From assembly GCA_947449035.1 (NCBI GenBank), contig CANFQC010000019.1, forward strand, positions 1 through 42,051: DNA of 42,051 nt, in the 5' to 3' direction. The notes under the pieces are model-generated. The model worked only from the letters and a program-made list of their open reading frames with translations, made no database searches and was not told where the DNA came from. This DNA is from Actinomycetota bacterium (GTDB taxonomy: Bacteria; Actinomycetota; Actinomycetes; S36-B12). The stretch's first letter is position 1; every line of letters begins with the position of its first letter. Shown piece by piece: positions 23,699 to 34,301 of the stretch. A program made the translations under genes and the position numbers.

Positions 23699-26317
23699 TT
23701 ACTCCTCGTCCGCGTTCGCCGGCGCACCCTCAGAGACCTCGTCGGACTCTGCCGCTTCGACAGAAGCCTCTGCTGCCTCTACTGCGCCATCAACGACCTC
23801 AGTGTCGTCAGCCTCATCATCGTCTTCGGACTCGCCACCACGCGCGACCGCCACGACGGCATCGCCTTCGGAGAGGTTCATGAACTTCACGCCCATGGTG
23901 TCGCGGCCCGAGGGGCGAATACCCTCGACGCTGGAGCGGATAACCACGCCGTTGGATGCGATGGCGAAGACCTGATCGGTGGCCTCACAAATGAGAGCCC
24001 CCACGAGCGACCCGCGCTCCTCGACCAGGCGCATGGCCCGAACGCCGAGGATGCCACGACCCTTCGCTGCCCATTCGCCCACCGCGGTGCGCTTGGCGAA
24101 ACCGCCATCGGTGATGGTGACGACGAAGGTGTCATCGCGCACGACATCCATGGCGAGAAGTGAATCGCCATCACGGAAGCGCATGCCAATGACGCCGCCG
24201 GTTGCACGGCCCATCGGTCGCAGGGTGTCGTCGTCGGCCACGAACCGGGCCGACATGCCCTTGCGGGAGAACAGCATCAGGTTGTCGCTGGCAGAGACAA
24301 GCTTTGCGGAGATCAACTCGTCTTCTTCGGCAAGGTTGATCGCGATGATGCCGCCCTGGCGGTTGGTGTCGTACTCGCCGAGCTTGGTCTTCTTAACCAT
24401 GCCACGACGGGTGGCGAGCACCAGGAAGTCGGCATCCTCGTAGTTCGGGATGGCGAGCACCGAGGCGATGGTCTCGTCGCTCTGGAAAGCCAGCAGGTTC
24501 GCCACGTGCTGTCCGCGGGCGTCGCGGCCGGCCTCGGGCAGCTGATAGCCCTTTGCGCGGTAAACACGACCCTTGTTCGTGAAGAACAGAAGCCAGTGAT
24601 GGGTGGTCGTGACGAACATGTGCTCGACGACGTCGTCCTGGCGCAGGGCCGCACCCTTGACGCCCTTGCCGCCGCGCTTTTGCGCACGGTAGAGCTCGGA
24701 CTTAGTGCGCTTGGCGTATCCGCCAGAAGTAATCGTGACCACGATGTCGTCTTCAGCGATGAGATCCTCGTCCGTGACGTCGCCATCCCAGGCGACGATC
24801 TGCGAACGACGCTCATCGCCGAACTTCTCAGTGATCTCCGCTAGTTCTTCCGACACGATCGTGCGCTGACGCAGCTCGCTAGCGAGAATGTCGTTGAAGT
24901 CGGCGATCTTGGTCATCAGATCGTCGTACTCGTCGATGATCTTCTGGCGCTCGAGGGCAGCCAGACGACGCAGCTGCATGTCGAGGATTGCCGTCGCCTG
25001 AAGTTCATCGAGCTCGAGCAGCGCCATGAGGCCCGAGCGGGCTTCTTCAACCGTCGCTGATGCGCGGATGAGGGCGATGACCTCATCGAGTGCATCGAGG
25101 GCCTTGAGGTAGCCGCGCAGGATGTGAGCGCGCTCCTCGGCCTTGCGCAGGCGGTAACGGGTACGGCGTTGGATGACCTCGATCTGATGCGTGATCCAGT
25201 GACGCACGAATTGCTCGAGAGTGAGCGTGCGCGGCACACCATCGACGATCGCGAGCATGTTGCAGCCGAAGTTGTCCTGCAGCTGGGTGTGCTTGTAGAG
25301 CTGGTTCAACACGACCTGCGCGACGGCGTCGCGCTTCAGCTCGATGATCAAGCGCATGCCGGTTCGCGATGACGAATCATCACGTACGTCAGCAATACCG
25401 GTGAGCTTGCCTTCGCCGACGAGCTCTGCGATGCGCAGCAGCAGGTTGTCAGGGTTGACCTGGTACGGCAGTTCGGTGACGACGAGCAGCTGGCGTCCGC
25501 GTGAATCTTCCTCGACGGTGACAACCGCACGCATCGTGACGGAGCCGCGGCCGGTGCGCTGTGCATCCTCAATGCCCTTGCGTCCGACGATCAGTGCACC
25601 GGTCGGGAAGTCCGGGCCCTTGATGCGTTCCATGAGTGCCGCGAGGCGCTCCTCGCGCTCTGCGTCGGGATTCTCGAGCATCCACTGCGCACCAGAAGCA
25701 ACCTCACGGAGGTTATGCGGAGGAATGTTCGTGGCCATGCCGACTGCGATACCCGAGCTGCCGTTGACGAGCAGGTTCGGGAAGCGACTTGGAAGAACCA
25801 GGGGCTCTTGGGTGCGACCGTCGTAGTTGGGGCCGAAGTCGACAGTTTCTTCATCGATATCGCGCACCATTTCCATGGCGAGCGGTGCCATGCGGCACTC
25901 GGTGTACCGCTGGGCAGCAGCGGGATCGTTGCCGGGTGAGCCGAAGTTGCCCTGGCCCTGCACCAGCGGGTAACGCAATGACCACGGCTGGGCCAGCCGC
26001 ACGAGGGCGTCGTAGATAGCACTGTCGCCATGCGGGTGGTAATTACCCATGACGTCGCCGACCACACGCGCGGACTTCGAGAAGTTGCGATCAGGGCGGT
26101 AGCCGCCGTCGTACATGGCATAGAGCACGCGGCGATGCACGGGCTTCAGACCATCACGCACATCAGGAAGTGCACGCGAGACGATGACCGACATCGAGTA
26201 GTCGAGGTACGAACGCTGCATCTCAGTCTGCAGGTCAACGGCCTCAATGCGGCCGTGTGCGCCCGGATGCTCCTCAGTACCTGAGCCGATGGTGTCGAGC
26301 TTGTTGTCGTCAGACAT
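23699..26317 (-). CDS. gyrA: DNA gyrase subunit A
   Basis: An 872-aa GyrA. Winged-helix and tower domain with catalytic Tyr138 (AAQRYTE), then the pinwheel C-terminal domain with the GyrA box QKRGGKG, and an acidic tail of about 45 residues rich in Glu, Asp and Ala. The quinolone region reads [10 protein letters not shown], with Ser99 and Asp103 in the susceptible-type positions (E. coli Ser83 and Asp87). ATG at 26315-26317 lies 7 nt after GGAG; a TTG just upstream is ignored. It introduces negative supercoils with GyrB, encoded 21 bp upstream. Confidence 0.98.
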   Translation of the reverse strand: MSDDNKLDTIGSGTEEHPGAHGRIEAVDLQTEMQRSYLDYSMSVIVSRALPDVRDGLKPVHRRVLYAMYDGGYRPDRNFSKSARVVGDVMGNYHPHGDSAIYDALVRLAQPWSLRYPLVQGQGNFGSPGNDPAAAQRYTECRMAPLAMEMVRDIDEETVDFGPNYDGRTQEPLVLPSRFPNLLVNGSSGIAVGMATNIPPHNLREVASGAQWMLENPDAEREERLAALMERIKGPDFPTGALIVGRKGIEDAQRTGRGSVTMRAVVTVEEDSRGRQLLVVTELPYQVNPDNLLLRIAELVGEGKLTGIADVRDDSSSRTGMRLIIELKRDAVAQVVLNQLYKHTQLQDNFGCNMLAIVDGVPRTLTLEQFVRHWITHQIEVIQRRTRYRLRKAEERAHILRGYLKALDALDEVIALIRASATVEEARSGLMALLELDELQATAILDMQLRRLAALERQKIIDEYDDLMTKIADFNDILASELRQRTIVSEELAEITEKFGDERRSQIVAWDGDVTDEDLIAEDDIVVTITSGGYAKRTKSELYRAQKRGGKGVKGAALRQDDVVEHMFVTTTHHWLLFFTNKGRVYRAKGYQLPEAGRDARGQHVANLLAFQSDETIASVLAIPNYEDADFLVLATRRGMVKKTKLGEYDTNRQGGIIAINLAEEDELISAKLVSASDNLMLFSRKGMSARFVADDDTLRPMGRATGGVIGMRFRDGDSLLAMDVVRDDTFVVTITDGGFAKRTAVGEWAAKGRGILGVRAMRLVEERGSLVGALICEATDQVFAIASNGVVIRSSVEGIRPSGRDTMGVKFMNLSEGDAVVAVARGGESEDDDEADDTEVVDGAVEAAEASVEAAESDEVSEGAPANADEE

Positions 26318-26338
26318 CAATTTCTCCGTTAGCCGAGC

Positions 26339-28303
26339 TTAGATATCGAGGAAGCGCACGTCGCGTGCGTTCTGCTGAATGAAGTTACGGCGTGACTCAA
26401 CGTCTTCGCCCATGAGCACGCTGAACATCTCGTCGGCCTGCGCCGCATCATCGAGAGTCACCTGCAGAAGTACGCGACGCTGGGGATCCATGGTTGTTTC
26501 CCAGAGCTCATCAGCATTCATTTCACCGAGGCCCTTGTATCGCTGCACTGCTTCTTCCTTGGGAAGACGGCGGCCGGCGGCAACACCAGCCTCGATCACG
26601 GCGTCGCGCTCACGATCGGAGTACACGTAGTCGGGAGCCTCGCGCGACCACTTGATCTTGTACAGCGGCGGCTGAGCGAGGAATACAAAGCCCTGCTCGA
26701 CGAGCGGACGCATGAAGCGGAATAGCAACGTAAGCAGCAGTGTGCGGATGTGCTGGCCGTCGACATCGGCATCGGCCATCAGCACGATCTTGTGATAGCG
26801 CAAACGGTTGATATCGAACTCATCCTGCACACCTGTACCGAAGGCGGACACGAGTGCCTGAACCTCGGTGTTTGCGAGCACCTTGTCGATGCGCGCCTTC
26901 TCGACATTGAGGATCTTTCCGCGGATCGGCAGGATCGCTTGGCGCTTGGGATCGCGACCTTGACGAGCGGAACCACCTGCGGAGTCGCCCTCGACAATGA
27001 AGACCTCACAGTCTTCCGGCTCGCGGCTTGAGCAGTCGATGAGCTTGCCCGGCATGCCAGCGCCGCCGAGCAGACCCTTGCGGTTACGAGCGAGGTCGCG
27101 CGCCTTGCGAGCGGCCATGCGAGCGCTTGCGGCGTTGACCGACTTGCGGGCGATCTCCTTGCCTTCGGCGGGGTTCTTCTCGAACCATTCACCCAGGCAC
27201 TCGTTGACAACCTTCTGCACGAAGGCCTTCATCTCGGTGTTACCGAGCTTGGTCTTGGTTTGTCCTTCGAACTGCGGATCCATCAGCTTCACGCTGATGA
27301 TCGCGGTCAGGCCTTCACGAACGTCGTCGCCGGAGAGGTTGGCTTCCTTCTCCTTGAGGATGTTCCACTCACGCGCAAACTTGTTGACCAACGTGGTCAG
27401 TGCTGCGCGGAAGCCTTCTTCGTGGGTGCCGCCTTCAGTGGTGTTGATGGTGTTCGCGAAGGTGTACACCGACTCGGAGTACGTGGTGTTCCACTGCATC
27501 GCGACCTCGGCGCTCATGCGGCGATCCTCGGCCTCTGACTCCATGTAGATGATGGTGGGATTCGCAACGCCCTTGCTGGCATTGATATGCGCGACGAAGT
27601 CAGCAATGCCGCCTTCGTAGTGATAGCGCACACGCCGCACCGACTCGACCTCTTCGGTGCTGTCGATGTCGTCGCTGACGATCGGTGCGCGCTCATCGAT
27701 GAGTTCGAGTGCGAGGCCCTTATTCAGGAAGGCCATCTCCTGGAAGCGACGGGAGAGCGTGCTGAAGTCGTAGGTCGTGGTCTCGAAGATGTCACCGTCG
27801 GCCCAGAAAGTGATGGTCGTGCCGGTGTGATCAGAAGTGCCGCTCTTTTCGAGTTTGGCCTGCGGGACACCGTGCTTGTAGCTCTGACGGTAGATCGCCT
27901 GATCACGCTTGACCTCGACGTCAAGACGAGTCGAGAGGGCGTTCACGACGGACACACCAACGCCGTGCAATCCGCCGGAGACCGAGTAGCCGCTGCCGCC
28001 GAACTTTCCGCCGGCGTGCAGGACCGTGAGAACGACCTCGACAGCAGGCTTCTTTTCAACCGGATGCTCGTCTACCGGGATACCTCGGCCGTTGTCGACC
28101 ACGCGCACGCCACCGTCAGCGAGGAGTGTGACGACGATGTCGGTGGCGTAGCCGGCCATGGCCTCGTCGACGGAGTTGTCGACGACCTCGTAGACGAGGT
28201 GATGCAATCCGCGCTCACCCGTGGAGCCGATGTACATGCCGGGGCGCTTGCGAACGGCGTCGAGGCCTTCGAGAACGGTAATCGCGCTGGCGTCATACGA
28301 CAC
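26339..28303 (-). CDS. gyrB: DNA gyrase subunit B
   Basis: A 654-aa GyrB. GHKL ATPase with [27 protein letters not shown], transducer domain, and TOPRIM with EGDSAGGSA and [11 protein letters not shown]. The GTG at 28301-28303 follows AAGGAGG (28313-28319) and gives [20 protein letters not shown], the family start; the 27 codons further upstream are not included. Downstream of dciA with a 253-bp gap that probably holds the gyrBA promoter. Confidence 0.98.
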   Translation of the reverse strand: MSYDASAITVLEGLDAVRKRPGMYIGSTGERGLHHLVYEVVDNSVDEAMAGYATDIVVTLLADGGVRVVDNGRGIPVDEHPVEKKPAVEVVLTVLHAGGKFGGSGYSVSGGLHGVGVSVVNALSTRLDVEVKRDQAIYRQSYKHGVPQAKLEKSGTSDHTGTTITFWADGDIFETTTYDFSTLSRRFQEMAFLNKGLALELIDERAPIVSDDIDSTEEVESVRRVRYHYEGGIADFVAHINASKGVANPTIIYMESEAEDRRMSAEVAMQWNTTYSESVYTFANTINTTEGGTHEEGFRAALTTLVNKFAREWNILKEKEANLSGDDVREGLTAIISVKLMDPQFEGQTKTKLGNTEMKAFVQKVVNECLGEWFEKNPAEGKEIARKSVNAASARMAARKARDLARNRKGLLGGAGMPGKLIDCSSREPEDCEVFIVEGDSAGGSARQGRDPKRQAILPIRGKILNVEKARIDKVLANTEVQALVSAFGTGVQDEFDINRLRYHKIVLMADADVDGQHIRTLLLTLLFRFMRPLVEQGFVFLAQPPLYKIKWSREAPDYVYSDRERDAVIEAGVAAGRRLPKEEAVQRYKGLGEMNADELWETTMDPQRRVLLQVTLDDAAQADEMFSVLMGEDVESRRNFIQQNARDVRFLDI

Positions 28304-28556
28304 TGGGGCGAGCCTCCTTGGTCGGGTCACGGGGACCTGCGTGCACGGCTGCCCGACCATCTCTATTCCGGTGGAAAAACTCACCAGGAATGGGGCGGTT
28401 CGGACACTGCGGGGAAGGGCTCCAGTCTACCTGGTTTTCGGGTAATTCCCCGCGCGCCACGGGCCTGTGCATGACCTAACGGGATTTACCCCCCCATTCA
28501 CGTGATGGTGTATTGACCAGCCACGTTTCGGGCGACAGGGGCCTGTGACGGCTCGC

Positions 28557-29030
28557 TCAGCCGTATGTGTCGCGAGGGCCGCGGCCAGGTACGGACCGGG
28601 GACCTGACTTCCATGAGGGGGCGGTCGGTCCCTTCACGGTGACCTTGGTGACGACTCCTACCCCAATCGCCTGGTCAATGGCTGTACGCACAGTTCCCAT
28701 GAGGAGTCGCACCTGGGTCGCCCAGGATGTGGACTCGGCCCGGAGGACGAGCACACCCTCCTCAAAGGATTCTGGCTGCACATGATCGGCGAGCTCCGGG
28801 CCGACAATCTCGGCCCAACGAGTGGTGAGGCTGGCAGCTGAGGCCTCCGCAGCCCAACCGCGGTCCCGGATTAATCGATCGACCGCCGAACCTAGAAGCT
28901 CTGGATCACGACCGGCACCCCTGGCAGGGGTGGTCGGCTGCTTCTTGCGCGGCGCGGCGGCCTTCTTGCCCGAGGAGGCTGCCCTATTGAGGGCACGGGC
29001 CGCGGCGTCGCCGTCAGTGGGCTCAGCCAT
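28557..29030 (-). CDS. dciA: DUF721 protein (DciA-type replicative helicase operator)
   Basis: A 157-aa protein: a Lys/Ala/Pro-rich basic N-terminus (10-45) and a DUF721 domain from about 48 (RDRGWAAEASAASLTTRW, IVGPELADHVQPE, LVLRAESTSWATQVRLL). DciA proteins act on the replicative helicase DnaB in bacteria that lack DnaC; the mycobacterial homologue Rv0004 lies in the same place between recF and gyrB. It overlaps recF by 8 nt. Confidence 0.9.
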   Translation of the reverse strand: MAEPTDGDAAARALNRAASSGKKAAAPRKKQPTTPARGAGRDPELLGSAVDRLIRDRGWAAEASAASLTTRWAEIVGPELADHVQPESFEEGVLVLRAESTSWATQVRLLMGTVRTAIDQAIGVGVVTKVTVKGPTAPSWKSGPRSVPGRGPRDTYG

Positions 29031-30156
29031 GACTCACCCCTCCTTTGACGACCTCAATACGCGCGCCCGCCAATTCAGCGGGGACATCTTCCGCCACCGC
29101 CGCCGTGATGAACGCCTGCTGAGCAGTGCTCACATGTGCGGCCAAATGTGCCCGGCGCTGGGCATCGAGTTCAGCGAAGACATCGTCGAGGATCAGGATC
29201 GGTGATTCACCATCTGCTGTCAGGAGATCAAAGGCGCCAAGACGAAGTGAAAGCGCGAGTGACCAGGACTCCCCGTGCGAGACATAACCCTTTGCAGGGA
29301 AATCCCCGAGGTGAAGTGCAACATCGTCGCGATGTGGGCCGACAAGTGTCACACCGCGATCAAGTTCTTCCTTGCGGCGCAGCGCTATTGCGGTGAGAAG
29401 TTGAGTTGACCACTCTTCACGATCTGTTGACAGCACTGCCTCATCACCCAGTGATGACTGGTAGATGGCGTTGAGCACCATGTCGGTCTCGCTCCCTGAG
29501 ACCATCGCATACTGCTGCTGTGCAAGTGGCATCAATTCGTTAAGAAGTGAAATGCGCGCGGCTACAAGTTCGCCGCCATGCATGGCCAATTGTTCATCCC
29601 AGACTTCCAGGGTCTGAACAATGCGATCGGTTCCGGCTTTACGAGCAACACTTGCAGACTTCAACAGCGCATTGCGTTGCTTGAGCACTCGGTCGTAGTC
29701 AGCTCTTGTCCCAGCGAGCCGGGGAATTCTCTGAACTAACAATTCGTCGAGGAAACGACGGCGCGCACTTGGATCTCCCTTTACAAGCTCGAGATCCTCG
29801 GGTGCGAACACGACGGCGCGCACGATGCCCAGGATGTCGCGAGTGCGCGGTACCGGCGACTTGTTGATGCGCGCCTTATTTGCCTTGCCCGGCGTTATTG
29901 CAATCTCAAGGAGAACATCCCGATCGGCAGACGACACACTTGCTCGGATGAATCCGCGATCACATCCTTGACGAATCAGTGGTAGATCACTGGCCACGCG
30001 ATGACTGCTCAATGTTGCGAGAAAGCCAATGGCCTCGACGATGTTGGTCTTGCCCTGGCCATTGCGTCCGACGAAGGCAGTGATGCCCTGGTCGAACGGG
30101 CAGTCAAGCTGCTCATACGAGCGGATATCAGTCAGGCTGAGCGACTGAATCCACAT
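29023..30156 (-). CDS. recF: DNA recombination/repair protein RecF
   Basis: A 377-aa SMC-like ATPase: Walker A GRNGQGKTN (about 30-38), the RecF GxxRxRR-like DPSARRRFLDE, signature SHGESWSLALSLRLG and Walker B ILILDDVFAELD. It loads RecA at gaps with RecO and RecR. ATG at 30154-30156, 5 bp after the dnaN stop, and 8-nt overlap with dciA downstream. Confidence 0.97.
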   Translation of the reverse strand: MWIQSLSLTDIRSYEQLDCPFDQGITAFVGRNGQGKTNIVEAIGFLATLSSHRVASDLPLIRQGCDRGFIRASVSSADRDVLLEIAITPGKANKARINKSPVPRTRDILGIVRAVVFAPEDLELVKGDPSARRRFLDELLVQRIPRLAGTRADYDRVLKQRNALLKSASVARKAGTDRIVQTLEVWDEQLAMHGGELVAARISLLNELMPLAQQQYAMVSGSETDMVLNAIYQSSLGDEAVLSTDREEWSTQLLTAIALRRKEELDRGVTLVGPHRDDVALHLGDFPAKGYVSHGESWSLALSLRLGAFDLLTADGESPILILDDVFAELDAQRRAHLAAHVSTAQQAFITAAVAEDVPAELAGARIEVVKGGVSHG

Positions 30157-30161
30157 ATGTG

Positions 30162-31292
30162 TCAGCCAGTAAGGCGAACAGGCATGAGCAGGTATCGATA
30201 ATCATCGACACCCGACGCAGCATTGGTATCTGCACCGGTGAGAACAGCTGGGCGAGTGGCCTGCGTGAAGGAGAAGGTGGTGGTCACTGCATCAACTGCG
30301 CTTAGGCCATCAAGAAGGTATGTGGGATTGAAGGCAATCTCGAGACCATCACCATCAACACGACATTCGACTACTTCGTTGGCCTGAGCATCTTCGCCGG
30401 CACCGGCGCGGAGTACGACCTCGGAACCATCGAAGGCAAGACGCACTGGTGTGTTGCGCTCTGCTACGAGTGCTACTCGCTTGACTGCATCAGCAAGCGC
30501 CGACGTATCAACCGATGCGACGGTTGCAGCTTCACTCGGAAGTAGGGTGCGGTACTTGGGGAATTCGCCATCGAGTAGACGCGTGGTGGTGCGGCGGCCG
30601 GCACCTTCAAAGCCGATCAGACCTTCACCTGCACCACTGGCACTAAGTGCAATCGTCACGAGATGAGTGGTGGACAGTGACTTCGCTGTGTCGGCAAGAG
30701 TCTTCGCAGGAATGAGCGCGTTTACTGAAATTGAAGAACTCTTCGGATTCCAGCTGAACTCACGCACCGCGAGTCGGTATCGATCGGTGGCAGCGAGAAC
30801 GATATTGCCGCCTTCAATCTCCATGCGAATACCAGTGAGGGTTGGCAAGGTGTCATCGCGACCAGCTGCGACAGCAACCTGTGCCACTGCAGCGGCGAAG
30901 AGCGCGGCCTCAATGTCACCCGACGAATCAGGCATGGTGGGCAGTGAGGGGTAATCCTCAACTGGCAATGTGGGAAGAGTGAACGATGATCGCCCGCAGG
31001 TAATCACTACTCGGGTTCCCTCATTAGACAGCTGCACCGGTGCACCGGGGAGTGAGCGGGTGATGTCAGCCAGCAGTCGCCCTGAGACCAAACTCGTTCC
31101 CGGGGTCTGGACGTCGGCAGCAATCGTGACCCGTGAGGAGACCTCGTAGTCAAAGCTGCTCAAGGTCACGGAATCTTCTGAGGCCTCGAGTACCAGGCCG
31201 GCAAGCACAGGCATCGATGGGCGGGTGGGCAGCGTGCGGGCAGCCCAGGACACGGCGTCAGCCAGCACATCGCGTTCTACCCGAAACTTCAC
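30162..31292 (-). CDS. dnaN: DNA polymerase III beta sliding clamp
   Basis: A 376-aa three-domain clamp starting MKFRVERDVLADAVSWAARTL. Domains of about 120 residues each are recognisable, ending RYLLMPVRL, the conserved C-terminus near the peptide-binding pocket. GTG start at 31290-31292 preceded by GGGAGGA. First gene after oriC and likely co-transcribed with recF and dciA. Confidence 0.98.
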   Translation of the reverse strand: MKFRVERDVLADAVSWAARTLPTRPSMPVLAGLVLEASEDSVTLSSFDYEVSSRVTIAADVQTPGTSLVSGRLLADITRSLPGAPVQLSNEGTRVVITCGRSSFTLPTLPVEDYPSLPTMPDSSGDIEAALFAAAVAQVAVAAGRDDTLPTLTGIRMEIEGGNIVLAATDRYRLAVREFSWNPKSSSISVNALIPAKTLADTAKSLSTTHLVTIALSASGAGEGLIGFEGAGRRTTTRLLDGEFPKYRTLLPSEAATVASVDTSALADAVKRVALVAERNTPVRLAFDGSEVVLRAGAGEDAQANEVVECRVDGDGLEIAFNPTYLLDGLSAVDAVTTTFSFTQATRPAVLTGADTNAASGVDDYRYLLMPVRLTG

Positions 31293-31783
31293 GACTGTCC
31301 TCCCGTGATCAATAAGGGAGTCAGTGTGTCAGGAGGAGTGGGTACTCCACCAGCGGGGGGAAAGAATCCACAGGGAGTGAGTCAATGGTTGTTCTTTAAC
31401 TCTTCTGACTAGATAAGTAGTCATCGTCATAGGTGCTGTGGATTCTGTGGATAACCCATCTTTTCCGTGGTCACACGCCCTGACTGTCTGTGTGGGAGAT
31501 GTGGAGAGCGGCAGGTGTTTCTGTGGAGGACTGTGCGTGACGGGAGGTGACGGTTGATTCATCCACGATGTCGTCAGGTGTTGTTCACAGGGTGGTCAGA
31601 TAACTCCTGAGGAGGAAATTTCTTATCCACAGGGTTTCCACCACTGGGGATACAGGACACGTTTGGGAAGAATGGGATACATGTGATCCAAGGATTTCCT
31701 TCTAAATTAGAGGTTACCCACAGGCTTATACACAGAAGTTATCCACAATTGTGTGCACAACTGGGGACAGATGTGACGAATGG
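31293..31783. other. oriC: Chromosomal origin oriC (DnaA box cluster)
   Basis: This 491-bp gap between dnaA and dnaN holds many DnaA boxes. Perfect TTATCCACA: 31623-31631 and 31739-31747 (plus) and 31446-31454 (minus). Near matches: 31437-31445 (minus, abutting the previous box), 31364-31372, 31559-31567, 31581-31589 (TTGTTCACA), 31714-31722, 31726-31734 (TTATACACA) and 31752-31760 (minus). The four boxes in 31714-31760 lie a few bases apart. The stretch 31690-31712 (TTTCCTTCTAAATTAG) is the most AT-rich and is the likely unwinding element. No open frame of substance. Confidence 0.93.
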
Positions 31784-33223
31784 TTAAACAGGACGCGGTT
31801 GGGACTTGATTCGACTGGTCAGATCGGTGACCTGATTGAACAAACTGCGGCGCTCAGCCATGAGTTGGCGGATCTTCCGGTCGGCGTGCATCACCGTGGT
31901 GTGATCGCGACCCCCGAAGGCCTGGCCGATCTTGGGCAGGCTGAGATCGGTGAGTTCGCGGCACAGATACATCGCAATCTGGCGGGCTGTGACGAGCACT
32001 CGTGATCGGCTCGATCCGCAGAGTTCGTCAACGGTGACCCCAAAATATGAGGCAGTGGCGGCCATGATCTGCGATGCGGTGATTTCCGGCCCACTCTCTG
32101 ACGGGAAAAGATCCTTGAGAACGATCTCAGTGATAGCCAGATCAACCGGCTGACGGTTCAGTGATGCGAAGGCCGTCACGCGAATGAGCGCACCTTCAAG
32201 CTCTCGGATATTGCTGGAGATCTTGGAAGCAATGAATTCGAGGACCTCGGGCGGCGCCACGAGTCTTTCCTGAACGCTCTTCTTTCGAAGGATGGCGATG
32301 CGAGTCTCGAGGTCAGGCGGCTGGACGTCGGTGATCAAGCCCCACTCGAAGCGTGAGCGCATGCGATCTTCGAAGTCCTGAAGTTGCTTCGGAGGAAGAT
32401 CCGAGGTGACAACAATCTGCTTATTTGCATTGTGCAGAGTGTTGAAAGTGTGAAAAAACTCTTCCTGTGTCTGGACTTTTCCACTCAGGAACTGAATGTC
32501 GTCAACAAGTAGCACATCGACATCGCGGTACCGACGCTGGAAGACAGCGGCCTTATCGTCACGAATTGAGTTAATGAATTCGTTGGTGAATTCCTCGGAG
32601 CTGACGTAGCGAACACGCGTGCCCTTGTACAAAGTGCGGGTGTAGTGGCCGATGGCGTGCAGAAGGTGGGTCTTGCCCAGACCTGAGCCGCCGTAGATGA
32701 AGAGGGGGTTATATGCACGCGCTGGCTGCTCGGCGACTGCCACTGCAGCTGCATGTGCAAATCGGTTGCTCGAGCCGATCACGAAGGTGTCGAAGGTGTA
32801 CTTGGCATTGAGTCGGCCATCTTCAAGCCGGGTACCGGGCGAACCGGTGCCGGGGCGGGAGTCATCGGAGCGCTGTTCTGAGGTGAATTCCGGCGCATCG
32901 TCGCTGGCATCAGCGTAGGTGGCGTCGGCAACCTCGTCAGTGGCCTCTTCGTTGATGGCCGGTGCGATAGTCGGATCCACGGTCACGGCGAGTCGAATCT
33001 CGCGGCCCAATGTCTGGGACAGCGCCTGTACGACGACTGGGCGCAGACGAGCTTCCAGGACATCTTTGGTGAACTCATTAGGAGCGGCGACCAGGGCTGT
33101 GTCTTCGACCAGGCCAAGGGGGCGGGTCAGTGCGACGAAGGCTCGCTGCTGCGGGGTCAGGATGCCATCGGACAGGTTGGAGATCACCTCTGTCCACACA
33201 CTGGCGAGTGGATTGTCGTCCAC
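31784..33223 (-). CDS. dnaA: Chromosomal replication initiator DnaA
   Basis: A 479-aa DnaA. Domain I (1-80), an acidic, poorly conserved linker domain II (about 88-135), AAA+ domain III with Walker [10 protein letters not shown] (178-186) and Walker [10 protein letters not shown], and domain IV helix-turn-helix with the DnaA signature [23 protein letters not shown] start at 33223 after a GGAAGGGGG purine run. It binds oriC just downstream and probably its own promoter, where further boxes occur. Confidence 0.98.
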   Translation of the reverse strand: MDDNPLASVWTEVISNLSDGILTPQQRAFVALTRPLGLVEDTALVAAPNEFTKDVLEARLRPVVVQALSQTLGREIRLAVTVDPTIAPAINEEATDEVADATYADASDDAPEFTSEQRSDDSRPGTGSPGTRLEDGRLNAKYTFDTFVIGSSNRFAHAAAVAVAEQPARAYNPLFIYGGSGLGKTHLLHAIGHYTRTLYKGTRVRYVSSEEFTNEFINSIRDDKAAVFQRRYRDVDVLLVDDIQFLSGKVQTQEEFFHTFNTLHNANKQIVVTSDLPPKQLQDFEDRMRSRFEWGLITDVQPPDLETRIAILRKKSVQERLVAPPEVLEFIASKISSNIRELEGALIRVTAFASLNRQPVDLAITEIVLKDLFPSESGPEITASQIMAATASYFGVTVDELCGSSRSRVLVTARQIAMYLCRELTDLSLPKIGQAFGGRDHTTVMHADRKIRQLMAERRSLFNQVTDLTSRIKSQPRPV

Positions 33224-33254
33224 GCAACCCCCTTCCTATGACCAAGTACTCAGT

Positions 33255-33309
33255 TCATCCACAGGGTTTTCCACAGATGTGGACCCCGCGTAAAGTGCCC
33301 TGTGGACAT
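33255..33309. promoter_or_regulatory. DnaA-box-like sites in the dnaA-rpmH divergent promoter region
   Basis: TCATCCACA (33255-33263), TTTTCCACA (33267-33275) and TGTGGACAT (33301-33309, minus orientation) lie 30-90 bp upstream of dnaA. Such clusters mediate DnaA autoregulation in other bacteria; the boxes are imperfect. Confidence 0.5.
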
Positions 33310-33400
33310 TAGTCACAGTCACGCGGAGTGACAAGTCGTAATCCCACATTTCTGGGGACATTCGGATGCGGGTGATCGCCCATTTGACCGCCGATAGGTA

Positions 33401-33430
33401 TTGTCCGTAGGCTCACCGCACAAAATATGT
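33401..33430 (+). promoter_or_regulatory. Possible rpmH promoter
   Basis: TTGTCC (33401-33406) and ATATGT (33425-33430) with 18-nt spacing are a fair sigma70-like pair 43 bp upstream of rpmH. Seen by eye only. Confidence 0.3.
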
Positions 33431-33472
33431 TCTTCCCCCGTCTTACTTTGCACATCTCGTAGGAGCCCCACA

Positions 33473-33607
33473 ATGAAGCGCACCTTCCAGCCCAACGTCC
33501 GTCGCCGCGCCAAGACTCACGGCTTCCGACTGCGGATGCGCACGCGTGCCGGTCGGGCCATCCTCGCCTCGCGGCGCTCCAAGGGCCGCATTCGCCTGTC
33601 TGCCTAA
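33473..33607 (+). CDS. rpmH: Ribosomal protein L34
   Basis: A 44-aa protein, [20 protein letters not shown] at the start and the usual [12 protein letters not shown] core. It is a component of the 50S subunit. ATG preceded by AGGAG (33461-33465). Divergent from dnaA and three bases ahead of rnpA. Confidence 0.98.
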   Translation: MKRTFQPNVRRRAKTHGFRLRMRTRAGRAILASRRSKGRIRLSA

Positions 33608-33610
33608 GAC

Positions 33611-33958
33611 ATGCTCCCGGCGGCTCATCGGCTGCGGGTGTCGGGTGAATTCACCCTTGTTCAACGTCGGGGTACCCGAATCTCCCGTCCCACTCTCATC
33701 CTGAGCGCTTTGTCGCGCCCCGACCAGCCCACGCGGGTTGGCCTCTCTGTGGGTAAATCAGTGGGAAATTCTGTTGTACGGCACTCAGTGAGCCGAAAGC
33801 TTCGCCATATGGCGGCCCCGCACCTCAGCGAACTACCCCAGGGGACCCAGATCGTGGTTCGAGCTCTGCCTGCTGCCTCGAGTGCGAATTCAGCTCAGCT
33901 CGACGCCGACCTCACCGAAGCAATCGCCGAGCTCACCCGTCGGGGGATCAAATCATGA
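33611..33958 (+). CDS. rnpA: Ribonuclease P protein component
   Basis: A 115-aa protein. The RNR region reads VGKSVGNSVVRHSVSRKLRH (usual form KxVGNAVxRNxxKR). It supports the catalytic RNA in 5' maturation of tRNA. ATG at 33611, three bases after rpmH; overlaps yidD by 4 nt. Confidence 0.95.
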   Translation: MLPAAHRLRVSGEFTLVQRRGTRISRPTLILSALSRPDQPTRVGLSVGKSVGNSVVRHSVSRKLRHMAAPHLSELPQGTQIVVRALPAASSANSAQLDADLTEAIAELTRRGIKS

Positions 33959-34287
33959 CCTCCCTCGGACGACAGGTGCTGTGGATCTGGGATCACTCCC
34001 TGGGTTACCCGCTGATGTGGGCACTCGTCGGTGTGGTCAGTCTGTACCGAGTGGCCATCTCTCCCCTGCTTGGTCCGACCTGCAAGTACCACCCCAGTTG
34101 CTCTGCATATGCCCTCGGCTCATTGCGCGCACATGGGTCTCTGAAAGGATCAGCACTGGCCGGTTATCGCCTGCTCCGTTGCAATCCCTGGAGCGGTGGC
34201 GGAGTCGACCCAGTGCCGTCACGCAATAGCTGGCGACCAGACATACTTCCCGATGGACGTCCCCGCGTTCTGGCACCTACGAAGTAA
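33955..34287 (+). CDS. yidD: Membrane protein insertion efficiency factor YidD
   Basis: A 110-aa protein with the YidD core YRVAISPLLGPTCKYHPSCS, YALGSLRAHG and GYRLLRCNPWS. An amphipathic N-terminal helix is expected to bind the inner leaflet; it aids YidC insertion. The N-terminal 20 residues and C-terminal 20 extend a little beyond the family core. ATGA overlap with rnpA and 14-nt gap to yidC. Confidence 0.94.
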   Translation: MTSLGRQVLWIWDHSLGYPLMWALVGVVSLYRVAISPLLGPTCKYHPSCSAYALGSLRAHGSLKGSALAGYRLLRCNPWSGGGVDPVPSRNSWRPDILPDGRPRVLAPTK

Positions 34288-34301
34288 GGAACTCCCCCTT
34301 C

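Noticed and set aside
23699-26317. Quinolone-resistance change in gyrA
   Set aside because: Ser99 and Asp103 are the susceptible-type residues.
27587-28474. 295-codon open frame on the plus strand
   Set aside because: Antisense to gyrB; no start signal and no recognisable domain.
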